This document shows positions 41,944 through 51,285 of a stretch of DNA of 64,000 nt, piece after piece (the first letter of the stretch is position 1; the number at the start of each line of letters is the position of its first letter). The notes under the pieces were generated by a model. That model was not told the DNA's origin, ran no database searches, and worked only from the letters and a program-made list of their open reading frames with translations. This stretch comes from Brevibacillus laterosporus LMG 15441 (GTDB lineage Bacteria; Bacillota; Bacilli; Brevibacillales; Brevibacillaceae): contig NZ_CP007806.1 in the NCBI RefSeq assembly GCF_000219535.2, forward strand, positions 1,176,501-1,240,500, in the 5' to 3' direction. The position numbers and the translations under genes are program-made.

Positions 41944-42531
41944 ATGGCCAAAAAAACGGGGGAAAAGTATCAAGCCATTATAAATGCAGCCGTCACGGTG
42001 ATTGCCAAGCACGGTTATCATAACGCGCAGGTATCTCGGATCGCGAAAGAAGCCAAGGTAGCGGACGGCACCATTTATCTCTATTTTAAAAACAAGGATG
42101 ATGTTCTTATCTCGTTGTTTAACGAGAAGATGGGACAGTTTGTAGAGAATTGCCGCGAGTTGAGTTCTCAGGCTCAAGATGTTTCTGAGAAGGTGCGTAT
42201 CCTCATTCGGAGTCATCTCAGCCAATTGGCGCAGGATCATAACTTAGCGATTGTGACACAAATTGAGCTGCGTCAGATTAATCCGGAAGTAAGTCAGGGT
42301 ATTGGAGAAGTATTAAAATCATACTTTAATCTGATTGATGCAGTCGTTCAGGAAGGAATGGACTGCGGTATCTTCCGTTCAGATATTGATGTACGGATGG
42401 CACGCACAATGATTTTTGGTACGTTGGATCAGACGGTAACTTCTTGGATTATGAAAGAATGTAAGTACGATCTCGTCTCTCTTGTGGATCCCATTCATAA
42501 TCTCTTCCTAAAGGGACTCTGCAAAAACTAG
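41944..42531 (+). CDS. fadR: TetR-family fatty-acid regulator FadR (195 aa)
   Basis: The N-terminal TetR helix-turn-helix is clear (YQAIINAAVTVIAKHGYHNA, VSRIAKEAKVADGTIYLYFK). The ligand domain contains DHNLAIVTQIELRQINPEVS and ARTMIFGTLDQTVTSWIM, closely resembling Bacillus FadR (YsiA), a repressor of beta-oxidation genes relieved by acyl-CoA. ATG 41944 follows GGAGGG with short spacing and gives the family's usual start; ATG 41932 is an alternative. A perfect FadR box lies upstream, so autoregulation is expected. lcfA lies upstream and fadB downstream. Confidence 0.93.
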   Translation: MAKKTGEKYQAIINAAVTVIAKHGYHNAQVSRIAKEAKVADGTIYLYFKNKDDVLISLFNEKMGQFVENCRELSSQAQDVSEKVRILIRSHLSQLAQDHNLAIVTQIELRQINPEVSQGIGEVLKSYFNLIDAVVQEGMDCGIFRSDIDVRMARTMIFGTLDQTVTSWIMKECKYDLVSLVDPIHNLFLKGLCKN

Positions 42532-42717
42532 ACCCCATTCAACCTAGGAAATCTCCATACAGCGTTTTGCAAAAGGTCTTCATTATTTCACATCAATAAA
42601 ACTTGTAAAAACACTTTTGTATAGGGATTTCCTCTGATACAATGTTGCCTAGGTTCTATTTTGTACAAAGCTGATCGGGCGCTCATTCGCTCGTTCGGTG
42701 TAAAAGGGGGACAAAGC

Positions 42718-43494
42718 ATGTCGTATCCAAATCTTACGCTTGTAACAGAAGGAACTATCGCTATAGTAACGATTAACCATCCGCCAGCGAATGCGTTAAA
42801 TCAAGCTACACTCACCAGCTTGGCTCAGGCTTTGGATGATTTGGAGCAAAATGATCAGATAAGAGCCATTGTTATTACTGGCGAAGGGCGCTTTTTTATC
42901 GCAGGTGCTGACATTAAAGAATTTACTGCACTGGCTGAACAGAGTCCACAGCAGGTGGCGGAGCGAGGACAACAATTGTTTCTGCGAATGGAGACGTTTT
43001 CTAAGCCGATTATTGCTGCAATAAATGGAGCTTGCCTAGGTGGAGGATTGGAGCTTGCCATGGCTTGCCACATCCGTTATGTAGCAAAGGAAGCAAAATT
43101 AGGCTTGCCTGAGCTTAATTTGGGACTAATCCCTGGATACGGTGGTACTCAGCGTTTGCCGCGTCTAATTGGACGAGGAAAAGCTACACAACTCATACTG
43201 ACTTCCGATATGATTGATGGAGAAGAAGCTCTTGCGATTGGTTTGGCAGAAGCTGTTTATCCAGTGGAACAGTTATTGGAAGAAAGTAAAAAGCTGGCTC
43301 GTAAAATTTCAGAAAAGGGTGCGATTTCTGTCAAATACGCACTGGATGCCATTCACAGCGGTGTTGAGCTGGGGTTATCTGCTGGAATGAAACGTGAAGC
43401 TGAATTGTTTGGGCAGGTATTTACTACTGAAGATATGAAAGAAGGCGTAACTGCTTTTCTTGAAAAACGTAAACCGCAATTTTCCAATCGATAG
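42718..43494 (+). CDS. fadB: Enoyl-CoA hydratase FadB (258 aa)
   Basis: The enzyme hydrates trans-2-enoyl-CoA in beta-oxidation. The crotonase fold shows the oxyanion-hole segments FFIAGADIKEF and NGACLGGGLELAMACHIRY, and the catalytic glutamates in LGLPELNLGLIPGYGGTQRL. ATG 42718 follows AGGGGG; a TTG at 42661 lacks a ribosome site. It precedes etfB by 12 nt and forms an operon with etfB-etfA. No FadR box is visible directly upstream in the 186-bp gap after fadR, so transcription may come from fadR or from a promoter around TACAAT at 42637. Confidence 0.93.
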   Translation: MSYPNLTLVTEGTIAIVTINHPPANALNQATLTSLAQALDDLEQNDQIRAIVITGEGRFFIAGADIKEFTALAEQSPQQVAERGQQLFLRMETFSKPIIAAINGACLGGGLELAMACHIRYVAKEAKLGLPELNLGLIPGYGGTQRLPRLIGRGKATQLILTSDMIDGEEALAIGLAEAVYPVEQLLEESKKLARKISEKGAISVKYALDAIHSGVELGLSAGMKREAELFGQVFTTEDMKEGVTAFLEKRKPQFSNR

Positions 43495-43506
43495 GAGGTT
43501 TCAACC

Positions 43507-44274
43507 ATGAAAATCTTAGTTGCGATGAAGCAGACCTTTGACACCGAAGAAAAGATCATTATTCAGGACGGACTCATTAGTGATGATGGCGTGGAAACGA
43601 TTGTTAATCCTTATGATGAATATGCCATTGAAGAGGCAATCAAGCTACGAGATGATCTTGGCGGCGAGGTTATTGTAATGACCGTAGGCAAAGATGGTGC
43701 CGAAAAAGAGTTGCGCACCGCTCTAGCTATGGGAGCCGATCGAGCAGTGTTAGTAGATGATGAATCATTATTTGGTGATGAATATACAACGGCAAAGGTA
43801 CTAGCGGCCGTTGCCAAAAAAGAAGGATTCGATCTTATCCTAGGTGGACAAATGGCTGTGGATTCCGGCGCAGGTCAAGGTGGTCCTCGTTTAGCTGAAG
43901 AGCTATCTATCAACCATGTTTCAACAGCGGTGAAAATTGACATTGAGGGTACGACGGTTCGCGTAGAACGCGATGTAGAAGGGGACACGGAGGTAGTCGA
44001 AACCTCCCTACCGGTCCTAATCACGGCGCAGCAAGGCTTAAATGAACCGCGTTATCCATCATTACCAGGCATTATGAAGGCGAAAAAGAAACCATTGGAT
44101 CGTCTGTCCGCAGATGATTTGGGGCTTACAGCAGAAGAGGTAGCAAGTAAAACCGAGATCGTGTATCAATATGTACCGGAAAAGAAAGAGGCAGGTCGTA
44201 TCTTGTCAGGTGATATTCCAAGCCAAGTGGCTGAAGTAGTGCAACTACTGCGTAACGAAGCAAAAGTGATCTAA
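43507..44274 (+). CDS. etfB: Electron-transfer flavoprotein beta subunit (255 aa)
   Basis: The beta subunit of the FAD/AMP-containing electron carrier that takes electrons from acyl-CoA dehydrogenases. Family segments: VAMKQTFDTEEKI, NPYDEYAIEEAIKLRD, TALAMGADRAVLVDD, GGQMAVDSGAGQGGPRLAE and TAQQGLNEPRYPSLPGIMKA. AGGAGG lies just before ATG 43507. The alpha subunit gene follows after 14 nt. Confidence 0.95.
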   Translation: MKILVAMKQTFDTEEKIIIQDGLISDDGVETIVNPYDEYAIEEAIKLRDDLGGEVIVMTVGKDGAEKELRTALAMGADRAVLVDDESLFGDEYTTAKVLAAVAKKEGFDLILGGQMAVDSGAGQGGPRLAEELSINHVSTAVKIDIEGTTVRVERDVEGDTEVVETSLPVLITAQQGLNEPRYPSLPGIMKAKKKPLDRLSADDLGLTAEEVASKTEIVYQYVPEKKEAGRILSGDIPSQVAEVVQLLRNEAKVI

Positions 44275-44288
44275 GGGAGGACTTCCAA

Positions 44289-45251
44289 ATGAAAAAAGTA
44301 CTCGTACTAACTGAAGCACGTGATCATCAATTGCGTAACGTTTCCTTGGAGGCATTGGCTGCCGCCCAGATCATTGCAGAGGGTGGCGAAGTAGTAGCTG
44401 CCGCATTTGGTAGCGATGCAGATACATATGCCAATGCGCTGGGGGAATACGGAGCGACTAGCCTTTATGCAGTAAAAAATGCAACATTGGACCAATATGC
44501 TCCAGATGCTTATGCACAGGCTGTGGTAAAGATCATTCAAGAGGTGAATCCAGACGCTATCGTAGCAGGGCATACAGCGATTGGACGTGATATCGCACCA
44601 CGAGTTGCTGCTCGATTAGGATTAGGTCTGATTTCAGATGTGACTAATGTGGAAGCAGGTCCAGTTTTTACACGTCCTATTTATGCAGGGAAAGCTTTTC
44701 AAAAGCGCATCTTCTCCGATGACAAAATATTCGCAACGATCCGTCCAAACAACATTGCGCTGGGTGAAGCAAAGCCAGGTCAATCTGCTACAGTGATCGC
44801 GGTAGACGTAGAACTAAAGGATCTACGCAGTGTTATTAAAGAAGTCGTTCGCAAAACATCTGGCAAAGTAGATTTATCTGAAGCAAAGGTTATTATCGCT
44901 GGTGGTCGTGGCGTGAAGAGCAAGGAAGGCTTCCAGCCGCTAGAAGAACTAGCTGAGGTTCTAGGAGCAGCAGTTGGTGCTTCCCGTGGAGCTTGCGATG
45001 CAGATTATTGCGACTATGCACTGCAAATTGGTCAAACGGGTAAAGTGGTAACACCTGATTTATATATCGCTTGCGGAATTTCTGGAGCTATTCAACACTT
45101 GGCAGGAATGTCAAACTCCAAAGTGATTGTGGCTATCAATAAAGACCCAGAAGCCCCTATTTTCCAAGTAGCTGACTATGGAATCGTGGGTGACTTGTTT
45201 GAAGTAGTACCGTTGCTAACCGAGGAATTTAAAAAGGTAGTAGTGGGATAA
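44289..45251 (+). CDS. etfA: Electron-transfer flavoprotein alpha subunit (320 aa)
   Basis: The alpha subunit carries FAD in its C-terminal domain. KVIIAGGRGVKSKEGFQP, VGASRGACDADYC, QIGQTGKVVTPDLYIACGIS, GAIQHLAGMSNSKVIVAINK and DPEAPIFQVADYGIVGDL match the ETF-alpha signature. The N-terminal domain binds the beta subunit. GGGAGG precedes ATG 44289. It is the last gene of the fadB-etfBA operon, followed by a terminator. Confidence 0.95.
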   Translation: MKKVLVLTEARDHQLRNVSLEALAAAQIIAEGGEVVAAAFGSDADTYANALGEYGATSLYAVKNATLDQYAPDAYAQAVVKIIQEVNPDAIVAGHTAIGRDIAPRVAARLGLGLISDVTNVEAGPVFTRPIYAGKAFQKRIFSDDKIFATIRPNNIALGEAKPGQSATVIAVDVELKDLRSVIKEVVRKTSGKVDLSEAKVIIAGGRGVKSKEGFQPLEELAEVLGAAVGASRGACDADYCDYALQIGQTGKVVTPDLYIACGISGAIQHLAGMSNSKVIVAINKDPEAPIFQVADYGIVGDLFEVVPLLTEEFKKVVVG

Positions 45252-45275
45252 AACATAATAAATATGATTGCTTAG

Positions 45276-45310
45276 ACTACGGTTGCTTAAGAAAGGACCG
45301 TAGTTTTTTG
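45276..45310 (+). terminator. Terminator after etfA
   Basis: ACTACGG (45276-45282) and CCGTAGT (45298-45304) pair and are followed by TTTTTT. Confidence 0.85.
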
Positions 45311-45422
45311 CTTTTGTGGAGAAATTACTTTAGAGTAAGAAAAGATGAAAAAATCATATTAATGAAGAAATACAGAGCAACGATCCGCTACGAAATAAAC
45401 AAGAGAGTCAGGAGGGAAGAAA

Positions 45423-45886
45423 TTGCAGCAACTGATACAAATGTCAAAACGTATTTTATATCTTACCCCCTATCAGGAAACTGATCGTCCCATATTAGCA
45501 GCAATAGTGGGAGATAGAAAAACACTTTTGATTGATGCCGGCAATTCTTCCAGCCATGCGAAGCTATTTCTAGAACAGTTGGGTGAATTACACATCAAAG
45601 GTGATTGGTTAGTCCTCACACACTGGCATTGGGATCATGTATTTGGTTTGAAAGAAATGGATATGCCGATCATTTCACATAGTCAAACGCTACAACTCAA
45701 GAGGCCCCTTTAACGAAAGCCGAGTTTGAAGAAGAGCTTCTGCTGCTAAAAAATACAGCTTTTCTCGCTGAAAAGTTCCAGGGTGATCAGGAAAAAATTA
45801 AGAGAGAGATGTCGGCACACCTCCAAAGAGAGTTAACTGAGGATGAGGAAGAAACGATTTGCTTTTTTATTAATGGATTTGAGTAA
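45423..45886 (+). pseudogene. Metallo-beta-lactamase-fold hydrolase fragment (probable pseudogene)
   Basis: The first 96 codons (45423-45713) encode the N-terminal part of an MBL-fold hydrolase ending soon after the metal-binding THWHWDHVFGL motif. Proteins with this start are usually about three times longer. A second open frame shifted by one base (about 45683-45886, EAPLTKAEFEEELLLLKN to a stop) could be a residual downstream part but lacks a start codon. GGAGGG before the TTG at 45423 remains. An internal deletion with frame change is the simplest reading. Confidence 0.65.
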
Positions 45887-46053
45887 CTGTAACGAATGGA
45901 TTCAACCATTTTGTAGCAGGATAAGATAGAAATAGGAATTATTTTTTCAAAGTATAATGAAAGTATTTTGAGTCATGGTCAATTTTGGCTATAGATGATA
46001 TACTTTCAGAAGACTTTAAGTTATTTTTTAAGAGTAAAGGAGGATTTTATCCT

Positions 46054-46368
46054 ATGGCTATTACAAATGCAACTGATCAATCTTTTGCACAAGATATCGA
46101 ACAAGGTACAGTATTGGTAGACTTTTGGGCTCCATGGTGTGGACCTTGCAAAATGATCGCTCCTGTGCTTGAGGATATGGATAAAGAAGTAGGCGAAAAG
46201 CTTAAAATCGTGAAAGTAAATGTTGACGACAATCCAGAATCTGCTGGTAAATTTGGCGTTATGTCCATCCCAACTTTGATTCTTTTCAAAGACGGTCAAC
46301 CTGTGGACAAAATGGTTGGATTTAAACCAAAAGATGCTTTGATGGAAACAATCAACAAACATCTGTAA
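46054..46368 (+). CDS. trxA: Thioredoxin (104 aa)
   Basis: The disulfide reductase with the WCGPC active site (Cys29, Cys32), the buried Asp in VLVDFWAPWC, VNVDDNPESAGKFGVMSIPT with cis-Pro, and FKDGQPVDKMVGF. AGGAGG precedes ATG 46054; an open frame extends upstream to 45985 without a ribosome site. It is cytosolic and recycled by thioredoxin reductase. The gene order etfA-trxA-uvrC is that of Bacillus. Confidence 0.97.
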   Translation: MAITNATDQSFAQDIEQGTVLVDFWAPWCGPCKMIAPVLEDMDKEVGEKLKIVKVNVDDNPESAGKFGVMSIPTLILFKDGQPVDKMVGFKPKDALMETINKHL

Positions 46369-46426
46369 GATTGTTGCAAAAGAACAAGTGCGTCTGAGTC
46401 GAAATGTACAGCATGCGTTCTAAAAG

Positions 46427-46458
46427 CCCGGCTCCTGAAAAGGAGTGCGGGTTTTTTT
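46427..46458 (+). terminator. Terminator after trxA
   Basis: CCCGGCTCCT and AGGAGTGCGGG form a G/C-rich stem with small bulges, followed by TTTTTTT. Confidence 0.88.
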
Positions 46459-46587
46459 GTTTCCCATCCCAATCTTTATAAGTAGGAAAAAGAGAACAAG
46501 TGTGCTAGGATAAAGGATAGGCGAAAAAACCATTTGGATTCGGAAGAAATAGATGGAGTACATACTACTAGGAAGGGAGAACGCGAC

Positions 46588-48372
46588 GTGAGTCAGATCA
46601 AAGATAAGCTTGCGATATTGCCGGATAAGCCAGGCTGTTATCTAATGAAAAATGCGAATGGCGACATTATCTATGTGGGAAAAGCTAAGGTATTAAAAAA
46701 TCGCGTTCGTTCCTATTTTACTGGCAGTCATGATGGTAAAACTCAGCTATTAGTAAATGAAATTGCTGATTTTGAATATATTGTCGTCTCTAGCCCGATT
46801 GAGGCGCTTATTTTAGAATGTAATCTGATCAAAAAATATGATCCTAGATACAATATTTTATTAAAAGATGATAAGACATACCCCTATATTAAAATTACCA
46901 ATGAAGTGCATCCGCGTTTGGAGATCACGCGTCGTACTTTAAAGGATAAGGCGAAGTATTTTGGACCGTATCCCAATGCGACCGCTGCCCAAGAAGTGAA
47001 GAAGCTACTGGATCGTTTATACCCGCTGCGTAAATGTAAAAATATGCCGAAGCAGGTATGCTTGTATTACCACATGCATCAATGTATGGCACCCTGTGTG
47101 TTCGAGGTGGATAAGGCGGAGAATCTACGCATTGTTGATGAGATTGCTAGATTCCTAGATGGCGGCCATAAGGCGACGAAGGAAATCCTAACAGAGAAAA
47201 TGATGTTGGCTGCCGAAAATTTGGAGTTTGAACGAGCAAAGGAATTTCGTGACCAAATTCATAATATTGAAGCAGTCATGGAGAAGCAAAAGATTACATT
47301 GACTGATACAGTTGACCGCGATATTTTTGGTTATCATACCGATAAGGGCTGGATGTGCGTTCAGGTCTTCTATATGCGTTCAGGTAAACTAATCGAGCGT
47401 GATACAAGCTCGTTTCCTTTTTACGGAGACGCTATAGAGGATTTCATGTCGTTTGTAGCACAGTATTATTTTGAAAAACAGCAAGCTCTACCAAAAGAGA
47501 TTTTACTTCCTGAGGAAAGTGAGCCGGAGCTGATCTCGGAATGGCTAGGAGTAAAAGTGCTGACTCCAAAACGCGGGAAAAAGCATGAACTAATTGATAT
47601 GGCTAACGAAAATGCTCGCATTGCCCTAGCTGAGAAATTTGCCCTATTAGCAAAGGATGATGCCCGTACTGTGCAGGCTGTCCATAATTTAGGCAACATT
47701 ATGGGAATAGGAACCCCTCATCGTATTGAGGCCTTTGACAACTCTAACATACAGGGAACGGAACCTGTCTCGGCCATGGTTGTCTTTACCGATGGGAAAC
47801 CAGACAAGAAGGAGTACCGAAAATATAAAATAAAAACAGTAGAAGGCCCTGATGATTACGGTTCCATGCGAGAGGTTATTTTACGTAGATATTCTCGCCT
47901 GTTAAAAGAAAATCAGCCATTGCCAAATCTAATTGTAATTGATGGAGGCAAAGGTCAAATTAGTGCGGCGATGGATGTGTTAGAAAATGAATTAGGACTG
48001 TTTATCCCCGTCTGTGGACTCGCTAAGGACGAGAAGCATAAAACAGCGATGCTACTCTATGGTGACCCGCCTATGCCTGTAGAGCTTAAACGGGACAGCC
48101 ATGAGTTTTATTTGTTGCAACGCGTTCAGGATGAAGTACACCGCTTTGCTATCACGTTTCATCGTCAGGCCCGTTCGAAAACAATGCTTTCTTCCCAATT
48201 AGATGAGATACCAGGCATAGGAGAGAAGCGGCGGAAGAAGCTGTTTCAGCATTTCGGCTCGTTGAAAAAGATGCGGGAAGCAACAGTGGAAGATTTCCGC
48301 CAGCTTGGTATTGGTGATAAATTAGCAAGAGATATTATTGCGCACTTAAGAGGATTGAAGGATGAGAAATAA
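46588..48372 (+). CDS. uvrC: Excinuclease ABC subunit C (594 aa)
   Basis: UvrC makes the two incisions of nucleotide-excision repair. The N-terminal GIY-YIG nuclease ([20 protein letters not shown]), the UvrB-binding UVR motif ([12 protein letters not shown]), the RNase H-like 5' nuclease domain ([33 protein letters not shown]), and the C-terminal helix-hairpin-helix ([20 protein letters not shown]) are complete. GTG 46588 follows GAAGGGAG; the frame extends upstream to a TTG at 46534 without support. The gene ends near a converging SDR gene. Confidence 0.96.
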   Translation: MSQIKDKLAILPDKPGCYLMKNANGDIIYVGKAKVLKNRVRSYFTGSHDGKTQLLVNEIADFEYIVVSSPIEALILECNLIKKYDPRYNILLKDDKTYPYIKITNEVHPRLEITRRTLKDKAKYFGPYPNATAAQEVKKLLDRLYPLRKCKNMPKQVCLYYHMHQCMAPCVFEVDKAENLRIVDEIARFLDGGHKATKEILTEKMMLAAENLEFERAKEFRDQIHNIEAVMEKQKITLTDTVDRDIFGYHTDKGWMCVQVFYMRSGKLIERDTSSFPFYGDAIEDFMSFVAQYYFEKQQALPKEILLPEESEPELISEWLGVKVLTPKRGKKHELIDMANENARIALAEKFALLAKDDARTVQAVHNLGNIMGIGTPHRIEAFDNSNIQGTEPVSAMVVFTDGKPDKKEYRKYKIKTVEGPDDYGSMREVILRRYSRLLKENQPLPNLIVIDGGKGQISAAMDVLENELGLFIPVCGLAKDEKHKTAMLLYGDPPMPVELKRDSHEFYLLQRVQDEVHRFAITFHRQARSKTMLSSQLDEIPGIGEKRRKKLFQHFGSLKKMREATVEDFRQLGIGDKLARDIIAHLRGLKDEK

Positions 48373-48374
48373 GC

Positions 48375-49310
48375 TTATTTCTTCCTAATTTTGTGTAATT
48401 GCTTTTTTACAAGTAGCTCTATGAATCTCCAGGGTAATATTTTTTTACTAAAGAGTAAGCTTTTTACACTTTTTCCAACCGGACAACGAAAAGACGGATT
48501 AGGAGCTTTTACAATACGTAATACGGTGTGGACTACTTCTTCTGGATCGCCAGAGTGCATGGCGTTGTGCTTGGCTTGCTGTTGCAAATACTCTAAAAAG
48601 GGATGATAGGGAGACTCAGGTGAGAAAGCTGCTGCTTCTATGCTTTTTTCCCATATATCAGTTCGATATGGCCCAGGCTCTATTAGGACTACCTTGATGC
48701 CAAATGGGAGCATTTCTAAGCGTAGAGATTCACTGAAGCCTTCTAGTGCATGTTTGGAGGCGGTGTAGGGACCGAGCATAGGGAAGCCAAATTGTCCGCA
48801 AATGCTGCTCATATTGATAATGAGACCGCTCCTTTGCTCACGCATGGGTTTTAAAACCGCTTGAGTAGTGGCTACCGCTCCAAAAAAATTGGTTTCAAAC
48901 TGACTGCGCCAGTCCTCTAGAGGGATTTCTTCAGTAAAACCGCCAGTCGCATAGCCAGCATTGTTAATCAATATGTCTATCTTGCCAAATAGTTGTAGCG
49001 TTTGGTCGATGGCCTGCGTAATACTATCTTGTTTCGTAACATCTAAGGGGATCATGTGTAAACGATCCTTAATGCCACGGGCTGAAGCCTCTTGAAGAAG
49101 AGGCTCTTTTTTTGTTACATCACGCATTGTGGCGATCACTTGATAGCCAGCTTCTGCAAGAGCGATACTAATTTGTTTTCCAAAGCCGCTTGAACACCCA
49201 GTGATAAGAACAACAGACGAGGTGGATTTTGAGTTCAACTGTACGGAGGAAGGTGCGTTATTGTCCGTGGTTGCCTCGGTTTGGTTCTGTAAGGTTTTAT
49301 TATCTTTCAT
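48375..49310 (-). CDS. Short-chain dehydrogenase/reductase (311 aa)
   Basis: The NAD(P)-binding motif VLITGCSSGFGKQIS, DVTKQDSIT, INNAGYATGG and the catalytic SSICGQFG...YTASKHALEG (Ser, Tyr, Lys) make it an active classical SDR. The N-terminal 35 residues before the core are polar and probably disordered. ATG 49310 is 8 nt after GGAGG; ATG 49328 lies in front of that site. The substrate is not evident. The gene converges on uvrC with only 2 nt between stops. Confidence 0.9.
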   Translation of the reverse strand: MKDNKTLQNQTEATTDNNAPSSVQLNSKSTSSVVLITGCSSGFGKQISIALAEAGYQVIATMRDVTKKEPLLQEASARGIKDRLHMIPLDVTKQDSITQAIDQTLQLFGKIDILINNAGYATGGFTEEIPLEDWRSQFETNFFGAVATTQAVLKPMREQRSGLIINMSSICGQFGFPMLGPYTASKHALEGFSESLRLEMLPFGIKVVLIEPGPYRTDIWEKSIEAAAFSPESPYHPFLEYLQQQAKHNAMHSGDPEEVVHTVLRIVKAPNPSFRCPVGKSVKSLLFSKKILPWRFIELLVKKQLHKIRKK

Positions 49311-49399
49311 TAGAAAGCCTCCTTTCATGTCCTATATAAAAAGATACGAAAACTATGCTCATTGTATCACGCTAGTATCTTCTTATATCCTAAAAAGAA

Positions 49400-49428
49400 T
49401 TGTAACGGATAAAGTAACGTGATATAAT
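49400..49428 (+). promoter_or_regulatory. lysC promoter
   Basis: TTGTAA (49400-49405) and TATAAT (49423-49428) with a 17-bp spacer precede the L-box. Confidence 0.7.
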
Positions 49429-49472
49429 TCTGAATAATCTCATAAGCAACAACCTCACTTCCCTATACAGGA

Positions 49473-49659
49473 GTGAGGTAGAGGCGCAAAAACCAAGAGT
49501 ACCCTCCGGAGATATGGGAATCTATGATGGAGCTGGGAAAGGGGAATTTGCCGAAGTGTGCACGCGATACCCAAGCGGTGCATGCTGGGCTTACGTTGAA
49601 TAAGCGTAAGACTGTCATTTGTATGTCCTACCCGTCATGCAAATGGAGAGCTATCTCAC
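49473..49659 (+). ncRNA. Lysine riboswitch (L-box)
   Basis: The lysine aptamer is recognisable from AGGTAGAGGCGC, GGAATTTGCCGAAG, GACTGTC and GGAGAGCTATCTCACC. P1 is formed by GTGAGGTAG (49473-49481) and CTATCTCAC (49651-49659). It lies before aspartokinase, its classic target in Bacillus. Lysine binding favours the terminator at 49738. An upstream ACCTCACT at 49451-49458 could pair with the 5' P1 strand. Confidence 0.95.
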
Positions 49660-49737
49660 CGGGCTGCTAAAGCTATTATTACTTGCTTTGGCATTTCCGT
49701 GAATCAGGGGAAGGAGGGACCGTGTATGTCCAGTTAG

Positions 49738-49775
49738 GGCAACGACTAGGTATTTCCTTTGTCGTTGCCTTTTTT
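49738..49775 (+). terminator. Expression-platform terminator of the lysine riboswitch
   Basis: GGCAACGAC (49738-49746) and GTCGTTGCC (49761-49769) form a perfect stem with TTTTTT behind it, in the leader 90 nt before lysC. Confidence 0.9.
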
Positions 49776-49866
49776 GTACTTCAATTAGTAAAAAGCTTTC
49801 ATTATAAATAAATCAAGGAAGGCATATGATCCAGACTAGCAGAATATACCAGAGGAGAGATTTGAA

Positions 49867-51105
49867 ATGGAAATTGTGGTGCAAAAATACGGAGGAACAT
49901 CCGTAGGCTCTGCGGAGCGTATTCAAGAGGTAGCACAGAGAATTATCCGTTATAAGGATGCCGGGTATGCCATGGTGGTTGTGGTATCTGCTATGGGAAA
50001 AACAACAGATGTGCTGGTCGATTTAGCAAAGGAATTACATGAGAGCCCACCTGCTCGTGAAATGGATATGCTGCTTGCTACAGGCGAACAGGTTTCCATT
50101 GCGTTACTTAGTATGGCCCTACAAAGCAGAGGGTACGAAGCTGTGTCCATGACAGGCTGGCAAGCTGGCATTTTAACGGAAGAGAAGCATGGAAAGGCAC
50201 GCATTAGTACGATCAACAGTCAACGGATTGAGCAAGAAATACAGCAGGGGAAAATTGTCATCGTAGCAGGGTTTCAAGGAGCTAGCGAAAACGGAGAAAT
50301 TACAACATTGGGACGGGGCGGGTCTGATACTACAGCGGTAACAATTGCGGCTAGTCTACAGGCTACCTGCTGTGAAATCTATACAGATGTATCAGGGGTA
50401 TTTACAGCCGATCCGCGCATTGTTTCTCGTGCACAAAAGGTAAGCTCCATTTCATATGATGAGATGCTAGAATTAGCAACTCTAGGAGCTGGTGTCTTGC
50501 ATCCACGTTCTGTGGAAAGTGCAAAAAAACATCGAGTTCGACTTGTGGTTCGTTCCAGTTTTACAGAAGAAGAGGGAACATTGGTTGAGGAGGAGACAAA
50601 CATGGAGTTAGGCAAAGTAATCAGCGGAATAGCTCATGACAAAGATGTATCTTCTATAACGGTTATCGGAATGCCTGTAAAAGTAGGCATGTTATCCTTA
50701 TTATTTAAAGCATTGGCGGACGCTTCAATTAATGTAGATATCATTATTCAAAGCACCTATCATGACAAAGCAAATAATGTTTCCTTTACGATCTCCGCTG
50801 ACGATTTACATAGAACGCTGGAGACCTTGGTGGCTCATCAGGAAGAGTTAGGCTTTGAGCATGTGGAATATGAATCTGGCCTTGCAAAAGTTTCAATTGT
50901 AGGAGCTGGTATGATAACCAATCCGGGAGTGGCAGCCGATATGTTTAGTCATTTATCCAGCCAGGATATTCTCATTCGGATGGTATCTACCTCTGATATT
51001 AAGGTATCTTGTGTGATCCCGGCAGAAAAAGTGGCGCAAGCTGTAGCTACACTGCATACGGCGTTTGGATTGGATGTTTCTGTGGATGCTGTCGTGCACG
51101 CTTAA
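49867..51105 (+). CDS. lysC: Aspartate kinase, lysine-regulated (412 aa)
   Basis: The enzyme phosphorylates aspartate, the first step toward lysine, methionine, threonine and diaminopimelate. The N-terminal KYGGTSVGSAERI, VVVVSAMGKTTD, TLGRGGSDTTAVTIAA and YTDVSGVFTADPR mark the kinase domain. The last 150 residues are two ACT domains (VGMLSLLFKALADASINVDI, VSIVGAGMITNPGVAADMF). The length and domain order fit the monofunctional type. An internal ribosome start for a separate beta subunit, known in Bacillus, was not identified here. Transcription is controlled by the L-box. Confidence 0.95.
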   Translation: MEIVVQKYGGTSVGSAERIQEVAQRIIRYKDAGYAMVVVVSAMGKTTDVLVDLAKELHESPPAREMDMLLATGEQVSIALLSMALQSRGYEAVSMTGWQAGILTEEKHGKARISTINSQRIEQEIQQGKIVIVAGFQGASENGEITTLGRGGSDTTAVTIAASLQATCCEIYTDVSGVFTADPRIVSRAQKVSSISYDEMLELATLGAGVLHPRSVESAKKHRVRLVVRSSFTEEEGTLVEEETNMELGKVISGIAHDKDVSSITVIGMPVKVGMLSLLFKALADASINVDIIIQSTYHDKANNVSFTISADDLHRTLETLVAHQEELGFEHVEYESGLAKVSIVGAGMITNPGVAADMFSHLSSQDILIRMVSTSDIKVSCVIPAEKVAQAVATLHTAFGLDVSVDAVVHA

Positions 51106-51172
51106 TTTGTTTTAGATAAAACAGACTGTAGAGTGCTTCAAATGGACAGGGATAGGATTGGATTAATCAAGG

Positions 51173-51204
51173 AGCCTGGTGGAGAGATGTCCACCGGGCT
51201 TTAT
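51173..51204 (+). terminator. Terminator after lysC
   Basis: AGCCTGGTGGA (51173-51183) and TCCACCGGGCT (51190-51200) pair with one wobble, followed by TTTATGTGTTTTTT. Confidence 0.8.
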
Positions 51205-51285
51205 GTGTTTTTTCTGAATTCTATTGACAAATAGTACACTTTTTCAAATAATGGAGGGAAAAACTTTTGGAGAGGGAATTGTCAA

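Noticed and set aside
49867-51105. Internal start for a separate aspartokinase beta subunit
   Set aside because: No convincing ribosome site with an in-frame start was found at the expected place.
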